From Microbacterium oleivorans NBRC 103075 (GTDB lineage: Bacteria; Actinomycetota; Actinomycetes; Actinomycetales; Microbacteriaceae), in contig NZ_BCRG01000002.1 in the NCBI RefSeq assembly GCF_001552475.1, forward strand, positions 248,001 through 312,000: a DNA stretch of 64,000 bases, given 5' to 3'. The first letter of the stretch is position 1. Each line of letters opens with the position of its first letter. Positions 55,819 to 64,000 of the stretch are shown here, piece by piece. A program made the translations under genes and the position numbers. Under the pieces are notes generated by a model, which had not been told where the DNA came from, ran no database searches, and saw only the letters and a program-made list of their open reading frames with translations.

Positions 55819-56841
55819 TCAGAAACGCATGGCAGCGCGGTACCGCGGCAGAAGGCCACGGCGGATGCCGGAGACCGACGGCTTCGACTGGAACACGCCG
55901 GAGTTGTGGTTGCCCTCGATCACGACGGGTCCCTGGGGCGTGATCGCGATGTCCCACCCGATGTACGGGAAGGCCGGCACGCGGCGAGCGAGGCGGTCGA
56001 CGAGCGCGAGCACCTCGTCGTAGAGGGGAACCTGGAAGCCGGTGATGGGCGTACCCGTGGCCGGGTGCTCCGCGAACGGTCGCCCTTCCTCGTCGCTGGC
56101 CGCGTGGATGGCGCGTCCCCGCTCGTCGAGCATGGTGTACATGCCGCCGTTGCTGAAGTTGTCGATGACTCCGCCGTTGCCGATCTTCAAGACGCCTGCG
56201 AGCACGTGCACCTCACCGTCGGGGTCGAGGTACGACACCATGCGGAGAGAGTTGACGCTCCCCGGGTAGAGGGCTGCCATGTCGGGATGCTGAACCAGCA
56301 CCTGCTCGACGAGGGTCTGCCGATCGGCGAGCAGCCGCCCGCGGAACGCGGCGGCGTCATCGATCTCCACGGAGTCGACCAGCGTGATGCCATTACCGCC
56401 GACACCGCCGGGGTTCTTAGCGATGATGCGCGCGTGGCGTCCGACGAAGTCGGTGAACTCCGCCGCATCCGTCTTGTCCAGGTCGATCCACTCGCGCCCG
56501 AGTTCGGGGCCGAAACGGGTCGCGAACTGCAGCTTGTCGTCGAAGATGGCCCGTTGCGCGTCGTCATTGAGGCGGCGCGACAGGTGGAACGACTTCGGGT
56601 CGGTCATGTAGGTCTTGCGCTCGCGTCCCTTGAGGATGCGGAAATCCCACTCCGAGTAATTCTCGAACGTCGTCTCGTAGCGGACGGAGCACCAGACCAT
56701 GTCGGCGACGACCCACCACAGCGGCGCCTTCGATAACCGCGCAGACTGTCGAGCGAACTGCAGGACGCGCTCGCTGTCGAAGTTGACGACACGCCGAACG
56801 AAGAAGCGGGCGCGTCGGTAGAGCCTGTTGACGGCGCTCAT
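55819..56841 (-). CDS. Sugar-transfer-associated-type ATP-grasp protein, copy 2
   Basis: 340 residues with the same layout as copy 1: IIAKNPGGVGGNGITLV, NSLRMVSYLDPDGEVHVLAGVLKIGNGGVIDNFSNGGM and GWDIAITPQGPVVIEGNHNSGVFQSKPSVSG. Shared blocks such as GWDIAIT, PVVIEGNHNS and GTPI.GFQVP show tandem duplication, but the N-terminal halves have diverged, so the two probably differ in acceptor or added group. The N-terminus is very basic. Starts two bases after the CofE-like stop, so translation is coupled to that gene. Confidence 0.85.
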   Translation of the reverse strand: MSAVNRLYRRARFFVRRVVNFDSERVLQFARQSARLSKAPLWWVVADMVWCSVRYETTFENYSEWDFRILKGRERKTYMTDPKSFHLSRRLNDDAQRAIFDDKLQFATRFGPELGREWIDLDKTDAAEFTDFVGRHARIIAKNPGGVGGNGITLVDSVEIDDAAAFRGRLLADRQTLVEQVLVQHPDMAALYPGSVNSLRMVSYLDPDGEVHVLAGVLKIGNGGVIDNFSNGGMYTMLDERGRAIHAASDEEGRPFAEHPATGTPITGFQVPLYDEVLALVDRLARRVPAFPYIGWDIAITPQGPVVIEGNHNSGVFQSKPSVSGIRRGLLPRYRAAMRF

Positions 56842-56843
56842 GG

Positions 56844-57548
56844 TCAGACCTTCGATGGACGGATGATGCCGAGCGGAGTGGACTGGTGGCCCTGACCGAG
56901 CGGGTTGTCCGAGAGGATGCGGACCAGCCGCTGCTCCCCCGCCTTGTCGAGCGTCGACCCGAGAATGTTGCCGCCGATGTCGTTGATGTCGACGACGGCG
57001 ACCTCGTTGGTGCCGCCCAGCTTCTGCTTCAGACCAGACGCGACCCCGGCGGGGTCCTTCGGTCCGAGCACGACCGCCTTGTTGTACGGCGGGATCGTGT
57101 GCGGTGTCGGCCCGTCGATGGAGCGCGCCTTATCGCCGGCGATCCGGTAGAAGTCTCCGCGGCGACCGAAGAGCTTCGTCACCGCAGCGACGCCGGCAGC
57201 GAACACGATGCGGGGCGTCCCGCATTCGCGCAGAGCCATCTCCATCGTCTCGGGCATGCCAAGGCCGATGCCGTATCTCGTCTTCACGACGTAGCGCGAC
57301 AGGAAACGGGCAAGCGGGCGCGGCGTGATGTCCTCGACCAGGTACGACCGTCCCTGCGTGATCGCGACGATCTTCTCCGTCACGAACAGCAGGTCACCCG
57401 GCTGAAGCTCGGCGGCCGCGTAGGTCGCGACGATCTCGTCGATGTCCTCGCCCGGCATGACGACGTGCGTCCGGATCGGAATCCGGGCGTACGTCGCCCC
57501 GTCGACCGCTCGCGTGAGCTCCTTGCCCTCGTTCGCGGCGTCGCTCAT
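56844..57548 (-). CDS. Coenzyme F420-0:L-glutamate ligase (CofE)-like protein
   Basis: 234 residues of the F420 ligase fold: [96 protein letters not shown] and [18 protein letters not shown]. CofE adds gamma-glutamyl units to F420-0 with GTP. None of the F420 genes (cofC, cofD, fbiC) is nearby; instead two ATP-grasp ligases follow. It may therefore act on another acceptor. Its start overlaps the sigA stop by four bases (ATGA). Confidence 0.82.
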   Translation of the reverse strand: MSDAANEGKELTRAVDGATYARIPIRTHVVMPGEDIDEIVATYAAAELQPGDLLFVTEKIVAITQGRSYLVEDITPRPLARFLSRYVVKTRYGIGLGMPETMEMALRECGTPRIVFAAGVAAVTKLFGRRGDFYRIAGDKARSIDGPTPHTIPPYNKAVVLGPKDPAGVASGLKQKLGGTNEVAVVDINDIGGNILGSTLDKAGEQRLVRILSDNPLGQGHQSTPLGIIRPSKV

Positions 57549-58867
57549 TCGAGGTAGTCCCGGAGCGACTGCGACCGCGACGGGTGCCGCAGCTTCGCCA
57601 TCGTCTTGGACTCGATCTGACGGATCCGCTCGCGCGTCACGCCGAACGTGTCGCCGATCTGGTCCAGCGTCTTGGGCTGGCCGTCCCCGAGACCGAATCG
57701 CATCCGGATGACGCCCGCCTCACGCTCGCTGAGCGAGTCGAGGAGCGACTCCAGCTGCCGCTGCAGCATCGTGAAGCCGACGGCGTCGGCCGGGACGACC
57801 GCCTCAGTGTCCTCGATGAGGTCGCCGAACTCGCTGTCGCCGTCTTCGCCGAGCGGGGTGTGCAGGGAGATGGGCTCGCGGCCGTACTTCTGGACCTCGA
57901 TGACTTTCTCAGGCGTCATGTCCAGCTCGCGGCTGAGCTCTTCGGGAGTGGGCTCGCGACCCAGGTCCTGGAGCATCTGCCGCTGCACACGGGCGAGCTT
58001 GTTGATGACCTCGACCATGTGGACCGGGATGCGGATCGTGCGCGCCTGGTCGGCCATGGCACGCGTGATCGCCTGACGGATCCACCAGGTGGCGTACGTC
58101 GAGAACTTGAAGCCCTTGGTGTAGTCGAACTTCTCGACGGCGCGGATGAGGCCGAGGTTGCCCTCCTGGATGAGGTCCAGGAACTGCATGCCGCGGCCGG
58201 TGTAGCGCTTGGCGAGCGACACGACGAGGCGGAGGTTCGCGCCCAGCAGGTGGCTCTTGGCGCGCTGACCGTCGCGGGCGACCCACTGCAGGTCGAGACC
58301 CAGCTGAGCCGACTTCTCGGCAGCAGTCATGTGCGAGAGCTTCTCTTCGGCGAACAGACCCGCCTCGATACGCATCGCAAGCTCGACCTCTTCGGCCGCG
58401 TTCAGCAGCGGCACCTTGCCGATCTGCTTCAGGTAATCCTTGACCGGGTCGGCCGTCGCACCCGTGATCTGGGTGGAGTAGACGGGGACCTCGTCGTCGT
58501 CGGACGACGAGATGACGATCGCGCCGGTCGGGAGGGGCTCGCTGAAGGCGGGCTTCGCCGGCTCGTCCTCATCGTCTCCGTCCGCCTTCTCGGCATCCTT
58601 CTTGGTGTCGTCGTCGGACGCGTCGTCCGTGGCTTCGGCGTCGATCTCGGTCTCATCGACCTCGCCGTCTTCCTCGTCGTCGTCCGTTGCCTTCTTGGCG
58701 GCGCGGGCCTTGGCTGGGGAAGCCTTCGCGGCGGCCGGCTTCTTCGCCGCGGCCTTCCGAGCGGGCGCCTTCTTGGCGGGGGCGGCGACTGCCGCGGGCT
58801 CGACGGTTTCGGCCTCGTCGACCGTGTCGGCCGCTCGTGTACGGGTGGTCCTCGTGCTCGAAGTCAC
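57545..58867 (-). CDS. sigA: Principal RNA polymerase sigma factor (SigA/RpoD/HrdB type)
   Basis: 440 residues. An Ala/Lys-rich then Asp/Glu-rich N-terminal tail (1-110) precedes region 1.2 ([25 protein letters not shown]), region 2 ([61 protein letters not shown]), region 3 and region 4 ([41 protein letters not shown]), so promoter recognition is of the housekeeping type. GTG 58867 has AAAGG six bases upstream; the ORF extends 20 codons further without support. A SigR/SigH-type promoter lies about 160 bases upstream. Confidence 0.97.
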   Translation of the reverse strand: MTSSTRTTRTRAADTVDEAETVEPAAVAAPAKKAPARKAAAKKPAAAKASPAKARAAKKATDDDEEDGEVDETEIDAEATDDASDDDTKKDAEKADGDDEDEPAKPAFSEPLPTGAIVISSSDDDEVPVYSTQITGATADPVKDYLKQIGKVPLLNAAEEVELAMRIEAGLFAEEKLSHMTAAEKSAQLGLDLQWVARDGQRAKSHLLGANLRLVVSLAKRYTGRGMQFLDLIQEGNLGLIRAVEKFDYTKGFKFSTYATWWIRQAITRAMADQARTIRIPVHMVEVINKLARVQRQMLQDLGREPTPEELSRELDMTPEKVIEVQKYGREPISLHTPLGEDGDSEFGDLIEDTEAVVPADAVGFTMLQRQLESLLDSLSEREAGVIRMRFGLGDGQPKTLDQIGDTFGVTRERIRQIESKTMAKLRHPSRSQSLRDYLE

Positions 58868-59027
58868 GTCTCGCCTTTCACCGACGGCACTCCGCCGGGT
58901 TTCGGACACTAGTAAGACCCTTGTCAAGTCCCGCGGAGTCGCTCACCGGCAATCCCTCGGACCAGACAACGGGTCATTTCGTCCATTCTCTCACACGTGT
59001 CGGATGCATGAAGGACGTACCCGTGTC

Positions 59028-59053
59028 AACACCGAAAACGGTATGCGCATTCC
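59028..59053 (-). promoter_or_regulatory. GGAAT-N18-GTT (SigR/SigH-type) promoter upstream of sigA
   Basis: Minus strand GGAAT (59053-59049), 18 bases, GTT (59030-59028): an exact match to the ECF SigR/SigH consensus. TTGACA overlaps the GTT but has no matching -10 downstream. It lies about 160 bases before the sigA start in a 224-base gap otherwise free of genes. Confidence 0.6.
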
Positions 59054-59091
59054 CTCGAGGAGGGCGATAAGAGCAGTGATCGAACGGCGTG

Positions 59092-60021
59092 TCAGCCGAG
59101 CCCCGGACGCCGGTCGTCGTCGCCCGAGGGCCGGTTCGCAAGGAACCGCTCCAATTCGGCCGCCAGTTCGTCCGCAGACGGAAGATCACCCGTATGGATG
59201 ATCGGCTGCGCGTTCGTCGAACCGGCCATGTAGGCGTCGTACCGCGCCTCGAGGTTGTGCAGCATCGTGGTCAGCTCTTCGCTCCCCGAGACCTGACCGT
59301 CCACCTTCTCGAGGTACTCGCGGTTCTCCTCCCGCAGCGTGTCGCTGTCGAAGACGAGCCCCGTCGCGATCGAGACGCTGTCGAGGGCGGCGATCGCCGC
59401 CGCCGGGAAATCGGTCTCGGCGAGGTAGTGCGGAATGAGAAGGGCGAAGCCGGAGACCGAGACCCCGGCATCCGACAGGCGGTATTCGAGAAGGTGACCC
59501 GCGGTCGCGGGGATCTGCGTGCGCGGCTTCCACACCGAATGCGCCTCCGCGAGGTCCGCGCGGTTGCCGCTGACGGTCGTCCCGAGCGGTCGGGTGTGCG
59601 GAACGGGCATGGGGATCGCGTGGACCCACGTCACCGACCGGACCTGCAGCCCCTCGGCGAGACCGACAACCGTGTCGACGAACGCCTCCCAGGCGAAGTC
59701 GGGCTCATATCCCGAGAGCAGAACGAAGGGCTGGCCGAGCGTGTCGTGCACCAGCGCGAGATCGAGCCGAGGCGCCTGGTAGTCGGTCAGGTGATCGCCG
59801 TCGAAAGTTATGACAGGCCGACGGGCGCGGTAGTCGAAGAGAACATCCGGGTTGAAGGTCACGACGGGTGCCGGGTCGTGCTCGGCGAGCAGGTGGTCGA
59901 CGACACGCGTCACGGCGGACCCGGCGTCCGTGAAACCGGTCAACGCGACGACGAGGGGAAGGCCCGCCGGAACGGGCGGCGCGGTCGTGATGCGCTCGTA
60001 GAGGGGACCAGACAGGGGCAT
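59092..60021 (-). CDS. PAC2 family protein (proteasome-assembly-chaperone-like)
   Basis: 309 residues of the PAC2 fold: PLVVALTGFTDAGSAVTRVVDHLL, VTFNPDVLFDYRARRPVITFDGDHL, FVLLSGYEPDFAWEAFVDTVVGLAEGL and RADLAEAHSVWKPRTQIPATAGHLLEYRL. Conserved in actinobacteria beside pepA; relation to the proteasome is by fold only and no proteasome genes are in the window. The ATG is preceded by TACAGT plus six bases, suggesting a leaderless mRNA. Confidence 0.9.
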   Translation of the reverse strand: MPLSGPLYERITTAPPVPAGLPLVVALTGFTDAGSAVTRVVDHLLAEHDPAPVVTFNPDVLFDYRARRPVITFDGDHLTDYQAPRLDLALVHDTLGQPFVLLSGYEPDFAWEAFVDTVVGLAEGLQVRSVTWVHAIPMPVPHTRPLGTTVSGNRADLAEAHSVWKPRTQIPATAGHLLEYRLSDAGVSVSGFALLIPHYLAETDFPAAAIAALDSVSIATGLVFDSDTLREENREYLEKVDGQVSGSEELTTMLHNLEARYDAYMAGSTNAQPIIHTGDLPSADELAAELERFLANRPSGDDDRRPGLG

Positions 60022-60027
60022 GGTTCC

Positions 60028-60033
60028 ACTGTA
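60028..60033 (-). promoter_or_regulatory. -10 element of the PAC2 gene (leaderless)
   Basis: TACAGT on the minus strand, GGAACC, then ATG. Confidence 0.5.
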
Positions 60034-60094
60034 GAAGCAGCGTCAGAGGGCTCGGCGCGCCAACCGTCCCGCTCTGAGCGAACGCCACTCTCCA

Positions 60095-60100
60095 TAGGAT
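60095..60100 (+). promoter_or_regulatory. -10 element of pepA (leaderless)
   Basis: TAGGAT, seven bases, then ATG 60108. The spacing places the transcription start on the A of that ATG and argues against the in-frame ATG 60099, which overlaps the element. Confidence 0.55.
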
Positions 60101-60107
60101 GGAGACC

Positions 60108-61580
60108 ATGCCGTACCCCGAGCTGACCGTGTCCACCTCTCCTGCACGCGACGGCGGCGCCGACGCGATCGTCCTGGCCCTTCCGCCTCTCGACGAAGCG
60201 ACGACGGTGCTCACGCAGTGGCCCGGGGTCGAGGACGTCCTCCGCGGTGTCGGATTCACCGGCTCGGCGGGCACCTCGGTCCGCGTGTTCGCCCCCGCAT
60301 CCACCGACCTCCCCCTCTTCGTTGTCGGAACCGGTGCGTCGCCGACGGCGACCGCGATCCGGGATGCCGTCGGCGCCGCCGTGCGCACCACGACCGGCTT
60401 CGCACACCTCGCCGTCGCCGTGCCCCATGCAGAGGAGCACTGGCGTGCGGCCGCGGAGGGCGCGGTGCTCGGCGGGTACCGCTTCGAGGGGTACAAGACA
60501 GGTGAGCCCACCAAGAACCGCGCGTCGACGGTGACCCTCCACGTGGCGACGGATGTCGATGCTCAGGACCTGAAGGCCGTGCATGTCGCAGGGTCGGCCG
60601 TCGCCCTCGTGAAGGACCTCGTCAACATCCCCGCGGAGTGGCTCGGCCCCGCAGATCTCGCCGAGCGCGCGATCGAGGCGGTGGCAGGCCTTCCGGTCGA
60701 CGTCGAGGTCCTCGACGAGACCGAGCTCGAAGCCCAGGGCTACGGCGGCATCCTCGGCGTCGGCAAGGGCTCGGACCGCCCTCCGCGCCTCGTGCGACTC
60801 ACCTACTCCCCCGTCGACGCCTCACGGCGCATCGCCGTCGTCGGCAAGGGCATCACGTTCGACACCGGCGGGCTGTCACTGAAGCCCCCGGCATCCATGA
60901 TCGGGATGAAGTTCGACATGGCCGGCGCCGCGACGGCCCTCGCGGTCGTCCGCGCCGCGGCTCAGCGCGAACTGCCCGTCGCCGTCACCGCCTGGCTCTG
61001 CATCGCCGACAACATGCCATCCGGGCGCGCGACCCGCCCGGGTGACGTGCTCCGGATGCTCGACGGCACGAGCGTCGAGGTCCTCAACACGGATGCCGAG
61101 GGTCGCCTCGTCCTGGCCGACGGCCTCGTCGCGGCGAGCCGCACCCGCCCTGACGTGATCGTCGACGTCGCGACACTGACGGGCGCCGTCATCGTCGCCC
61201 TCGGCAACCGCCACACGGGTGTCATGGGTGACGACGCCACCGTCGCGCGGTACCTGGATGCTGCGGCATCCGTCGGCGAAGCCGCCTGGCAGTTGCCGCT
61301 CCCCGACCACATGGAGGACGAACTCGACTCCCCCATCGCCGATCTCCGCAACGCCAAGGTCGGCGATCCCGCTGGCGGCACGATGTTCGCCGGTCTGTTC
61401 CTCCGGCGCTTCGTCGGACGGACGACGGAGGATGCCGACGCCCCCCGTATTCCCTGGGTCCATCTCGATATCGCCGGAAGCGGCGAGAACAAGGCGTCGC
61501 CGTTCGGCCCGACCGACAAGGGCCCGACGGCGGCCGCCGTGCGCTCCCTCCTCGCCTTCCTCGAGGCGGAGTCGCGATGA
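60108..61580 (+). CDS. pepA: Leucyl aminopeptidase (M17 family)
   Basis: 490 residues. Catalytic C-terminal domain motifs: GKGITFDTGGLSLKPPASMIGMKFDMAGAA with the metal-binding Lys and Asp, and the signature NTDAEGRLVLADGL. The N-terminal domain is typical. Hexameric, two-zinc, cytoplasmic peptidase. The start was set by the leaderless -10 spacing. lpd begins inside the pepA stop (ATGA overlap), so the two are coupled although functionally unrelated; this order is common in actinobacteria. Confidence 0.94.
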   Translation: MPYPELTVSTSPARDGGADAIVLALPPLDEATTVLTQWPGVEDVLRGVGFTGSAGTSVRVFAPASTDLPLFVVGTGASPTATAIRDAVGAAVRTTTGFAHLAVAVPHAEEHWRAAAEGAVLGGYRFEGYKTGEPTKNRASTVTLHVATDVDAQDLKAVHVAGSAVALVKDLVNIPAEWLGPADLAERAIEAVAGLPVDVEVLDETELEAQGYGGILGVGKGSDRPPRLVRLTYSPVDASRRIAVVGKGITFDTGGLSLKPPASMIGMKFDMAGAATALAVVRAAAQRELPVAVTAWLCIADNMPSGRATRPGDVLRMLDGTSVEVLNTDAEGRLVLADGLVAASRTRPDVIVDVATLTGAVIVALGNRHTGVMGDDATVARYLDAAASVGEAAWQLPLPDHMEDELDSPIADLRNAKVGDPAGGTMFAGLFLRRFVGRTTEDADAPRIPWVHLDIAGSGENKASPFGPTDKGPTAAAVRSLLAFLEAESR

Positions 61581-62947
61581 CCCGCCACGAATTCGATGTC
61601 GTCGTCCTGGGCGGCGGCAGCGGCGGATACGCCGCAGCGATCCGGGCCACGGAGCTCGGCAAGACGGTCGCCCTCATCGAGAAGGACAAGGTCGGCGGCA
61701 CGTGTCTGCACCGCGGATGCGTCCCGACGAAGGCGCTCCTCCACACGGCGGAGATCGCCGATCACGTGCGGGAGGCCGCATCCGTCGGTGTCGATGCGGC
61801 GCTGTCGGGCTTCGACACCGCGCGCATGGCCGCCTACCGCGAAGGAATCGTGGCGAAGAAGTACCGCGGGCTGCAGAGCCTCCTCTCGACACGAGGCATC
61901 ACCGTCGTCGGAGGCGCAGGCCGCTTGGGTACGGATCGGACCGTGCTCGTGGGCGAGGACGAGTACGTCGGAGCCGATGTCATCCTGGCCACCGGCTCCC
62001 AGACGCGCGTGCTCCCCGGGATCGAAACGGGGCCGCGAGTCCTCACGAGCGAAACGGCCCTGACGCTCGACGTCATCCCGTCGTCGGTCGTCGTCCTCGG
62101 CGGCGGCGTGATCGGAGTCGAGTTCGCCAGCGCATGGCGTTCACTCGGCAGCGACGTCCTCATCGTCGAGGCGCTGGATCGCCTCCTCCCCGCAGAGGAT
62201 GCTGCGTCGAGCAAGGCTCTCGAGCGGGCGTACCGCAAGCGCGGCATCCAATCGGCGCTTTCGACACGGTGCGAGGGGGTCGCCGAACGCGAGGACGGCG
62301 TGAGCGTCAGCCTGTCGGACGGTCGCACCGTCGAGGCCGACTTCGTCCTCGTCGCGGTCGGTCGAGGACCCGTCACCGAGGGGCTGGGCTTCGACGAGGC
62401 CGGGGTCACGAGAGACCGCGGCTTCGTGGTCGTCGACGCCGACCTGCAGACCAGTGCGCCCCACGTCTGGGCCGTTGGCGACATCGTGCCCGGACTCCAG
62501 CTCGCGCATCGGAGCTTCCAGCAGGGCATCTTCGTCGCTGAGCGGATCGCCGGCCTGTCGCCCATCCCCGTGCCGGAGTCCACGATCCCCCGGGTGTCCT
62601 ACTCGCACCCCGAGGTGGCCTCCGTCGGACTTACCGAGGCCCAGGCGCGCGAAGCCCACGGCGAACGCGTCGTGTCCTTCGAGTTCAACCTGGCGGGCAA
62701 CGCCAAGAGCGAGATCCTCGGAACCGCGGGCTTCGCCAAGATCGTGCGGATCGCTGACGGCCCTGTCGTGGGCGTTCACCTCGTCGGTGACCGAGTCGGC
62801 GAACTGATCACCGAAGGACAGCTCGCCATCGGGTGGGAAGCCCACCCCGAGGACATCGCACCGTTCGTGCATGCCCACCCGACGCAGAGCGAAGCTCTGG
62901 GCGAGGCATTCCTCGCCCTCGCGAGCAAGCCCCTCCATACCATCTGA
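61577..62947 (+). CDS. lpd: Dihydrolipoyl dehydrogenase
   Basis: 456-residue flavoprotein E3. FAD motif DVVVLGGGSGGYAAAIRATELG; redox disulfide in GGTCLHRGCVPTKALLH; NAD motif VLGGGVIGVEFASAW; second FAD motif VWAVGDIVPGLQLAH; catalytic His-Glu in HAHPTQSEALGEAF. It reoxidises the lipoyl groups of the 2-oxo acid dehydrogenase complex encoded in part by sucB, 63 bases downstream. Confidence 0.96.
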   Translation: MTRHEFDVVVLGGGSGGYAAAIRATELGKTVALIEKDKVGGTCLHRGCVPTKALLHTAEIADHVREAASVGVDAALSGFDTARMAAYREGIVAKKYRGLQSLLSTRGITVVGGAGRLGTDRTVLVGEDEYVGADVILATGSQTRVLPGIETGPRVLTSETALTLDVIPSSVVVLGGGVIGVEFASAWRSLGSDVLIVEALDRLLPAEDAASSKALERAYRKRGIQSALSTRCEGVAEREDGVSVSLSDGRTVEADFVLVAVGRGPVTEGLGFDEAGVTRDRGFVVVDADLQTSAPHVWAVGDIVPGLQLAHRSFQQGIFVAERIAGLSPIPVPESTIPRVSYSHPEVASVGLTEAQAREAHGERVVSFEFNLAGNAKSEILGTAGFAKIVRIADGPVVGVHLVGDRVGELITEGQLAIGWEAHPEDIAPFVHAHPTQSEALGEAFLALASKPLHTI

Positions 62948-62967
62948 CCGCGTCGCAGTCGCGACAC

Positions 62968-62973
62968 TAAGCT
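62968..62973 (+). promoter_or_regulatory. Candidate -10 element of sucB
   Basis: TAAGCT with CTGACC 18 bases upstream over the lpd stop codon. With an AAGGAGA ribosome binding site ahead of sucB, this would give a leader of about 35 bases and expression independent of pepA-lpd. Confidence 0.4.
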
Positions 62974-63010
62974 AGACAGCACATCGCTTTTTCTTGAAGG
63001 AGACACAGTC

Positions 63011-64000
63011 ATGAGCACATCCGTGGTCCTCCCCGCGCTCGGTGAGAGCGTCACCGAGGGAACGGTCACCCGCTGGCTCAAGAAGGTCGGTGATTCGGTC
63101 CAGGCCGACGAAGGTCTCCTCGAGATCTCGACCGACAAGGTCGACACGGAGATCCCCTCGCCCGTCAGCGGCGTCATCGAAGAGATCCTCGTGGACGAGG
63201 ACGAGACCGTCGAGATCGGCGCCGTCCTGGCGAAGATCGGTGACGGATCGTCCGCCCCCGCCGAAGAGCCGGCCGCCGAAGAGCCTGCCGCTGAAGAGTC
63301 GGCCGCCGACGAGCCTGCCGCCGACGAGCCTGCCCAGCAGGAGGCACCGGCCGCGTCGGCGTCCGCAGCACCTGCGGCATCCGGTGACGCGAAGGACGTC
63401 GTCCTCCCCGAGCTCGGTGAGAGCGTCACCGAAGGCACCGTCACGCGGTGGCTGAAGCAGGTCGGTGACGACGTCGCCGTCGACGAGCCGCTCCTCGAGA
63501 TCTCGACCGACAAGGTCGACACCGAGATCCCGTCGCCCATCGCCGGCACGCTGACCGAGATCCTCGTCCAGGAGGACGAAACCGTCGAGGTCGGCGCCGT
63601 CCTGGCCCGCGTGGGCTCCGGAGCCCCTGCCGCGCCGGCAGAGCCGGCCCCCGCCGCACCCGCCGAGGAGAAGGCACCTGAGCCCGAGGCCCCGAAGGCC
63701 GAGGAGCCCAAGGCCGAGGAACCCACGCCCGCTCCCGCCGAGGCCCCGAAGGCCGAGGAGCCGAAGCCGGCCGCGACCCAGGCTGCCGAGGCCGCACCGG
63801 TCGAAGACGGCGTGACGTACGTCACCCCGCTCGTTCGCAAGCTCGCGCAGCAGCACAACGTCGACCTGTCGACGATCACGGGAAGTGGCGTCGGCGGTCG
63901 GATCCGTAAGGAAGACGTCCTCAAGGCAGCCGAGGCGCCGAAGGCAGAGGCCGCTCCGGCCGCTGCAACAGCGGCTCCCGCGCCGGCCGCCGTCGAGGTC
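63011..64000 (+). CDS. sucB: 2-oxoglutarate dehydrogenase E2 (dihydrolipoamide acyltransferase), partial at right edge
   Basis: The first 330 codons of an E2 acyltransferase; no stop before the window ends. Two lipoyl domains (about 2-75 and 130-205), each with the lipoylated lysine in [14 protein letters not shown], are joined by flexible Ala/Pro/Glu linkers. The E1/E3-binding domain [33 protein letters not shown] starts near 275. The catalytic domain lies beyond the window. Assignment as SucB rather than pyruvate dehydrogenase E2 follows the usual actinobacterial order lpd-sucB-lipB-lipA and is likely but not certain. AAGGAGA nine bases before the ATG. Confidence 0.93.
   Translation, partial: MSTSVVLPALGESVTEGTVTRWLKKVGDSVQADEGLLEISTDKVDTEIPSPVSGVIEEILVDEDETVEIGAVLAKIGDGSSAPAEEPAAEEPAAEESAADEPAADEPAQQEAPAASASAAPAASGDAKDVVLPELGESVTEGTVTRWLKQVGDDVAVDEPLLEISTDKVDTEIPSPIAGTLTEILVQEDETVEVGAVLARVGSGAPAAPAEPAPAAPAEEKAPEPEAPKAEEPKAEEPTPAPAEAPKAEEPKPAATQAAEAAPVEDGVTYVTPLVRKLAQQHNVDLSTITGSGVGGRIRKEDVLKAAEAPKAEAAPAAATAAPAPAAVEV
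63014..63615 (+). repeat. Tandem lipoyl-domain repeat within sucB
   Basis: Two copies, about 63014-63235 and 63398-63615, of the same roughly 74-codon lipoyl module; the stretches encoding [15 protein letters not shown] and [16 protein letters not shown] are nearly the same in both DNA and protein. The intervening linker is made of short [10 protein letters not shown] units. Confidence 0.85.

Noticed and set aside
59024-59029. TTGACA as a SigA-type -35 for sigA
   Set aside because: No TANNNT at 16-18 bases downstream; the overlapping GGAAT-N18-GTT is the better match.

Overview
The window is a high-GC chromosomal segment of an actinobacterium, most likely Microbacterium or a close relative in the Microbacteriaceae. 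The evidence is the actinobacterial core set (SepH, DUF3000, DUF3159-DUF3710-dut-DUF3093, DUF4193, DUF7455, DUF349, an Ap4A-phosphorylase-type HIT protein beside thrS, a PdxST/PdxR pair and SigA with a basic/acidic N-terminal tail), a DUF7882 protein typical of this family, and widespread leaderless TANNNT promoters. It is almost all conserved housekeeping DNA. I see no prophage, insertion sequence or CRISPR array.

Layout, left to right. 0-6 kb: rarA, a small proline-tailed membrane protein, a DUF349 protein, a lone AbiEi-like protein and the long Rel (p)ppGpp synthetase/hydrolase. 6-12.4 kb: minus-strand block yebC-ruvC-ruvA-ruvB-yajC-secD-secF leading into rel, joining Holliday-junction repair, Sec export and the stringent response. 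12.4-16.2 kb: vitamin B6 module, pdxS-pdxT diverging from pdxR-pdxY. 16.2-22.5 kb: thrS-HIT, an ArsB/NhaD-like permease, an ACT-domain protein, a zinc alcohol dehydrogenase, a YnfA protein and a DUF7882 protein. 22.6-23.2 kb: four tRNA genes. 23.2-29.6 kb: a lone MazF-like toxin, a lone sugar-binding lipoprotein with two LacI-type operators, amtB, zapE, a RibD-C reductase and a frameshifted alpha/beta hydrolase. 29.6-42.4 kb: DUF3000, RNase D, fadA-fadB, pepN, dxs, acnA. 42.5-48.2 kb: LON-domain protein, DUF3159-DUF3710-dut, DUF3093, DUF4193, sepH and a phosphodiesterase-like protein. 48.3-54.3 kb: both topoisomerase IV subunits on opposite strands, enclosing an SRPBCC/DUF4166 pair and a broken DUF4287 gene. 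54.5-58.9 kb: sigA followed in the same transcriptional direction by an F420-ligase-like (CofE-like) gene and two tandem ATP-grasp paralogues. 59-64 kb: a PAC2 protein, then pepA-lpd-sucB; sucB runs off the right edge.

The most useful non-gene signals are a family of leaderless promoters (TANNNT, 6-7 bases, then ATG/GTG) at 14 genes; a 40-base pdxS/pdxR intergenic region carrying two mutually overlapping leaderless promoters; a LexA-type box at ruvA; an 18-base perfect MarR-type palindrome upstream of acnA; a GGAAT-N18-GTT (SigR/SigH-type) promoter upstream of sigA; and two LacI-type operators bracketing a promoter at the solute-binding protein. The best candidate for an uncharacterised system is the CofE-like plus two ATP-grasp ligase cluster coupled to sigA. 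Everything here was read by eye; no homology search was run, so family names rest on recognised motifs and gene order.
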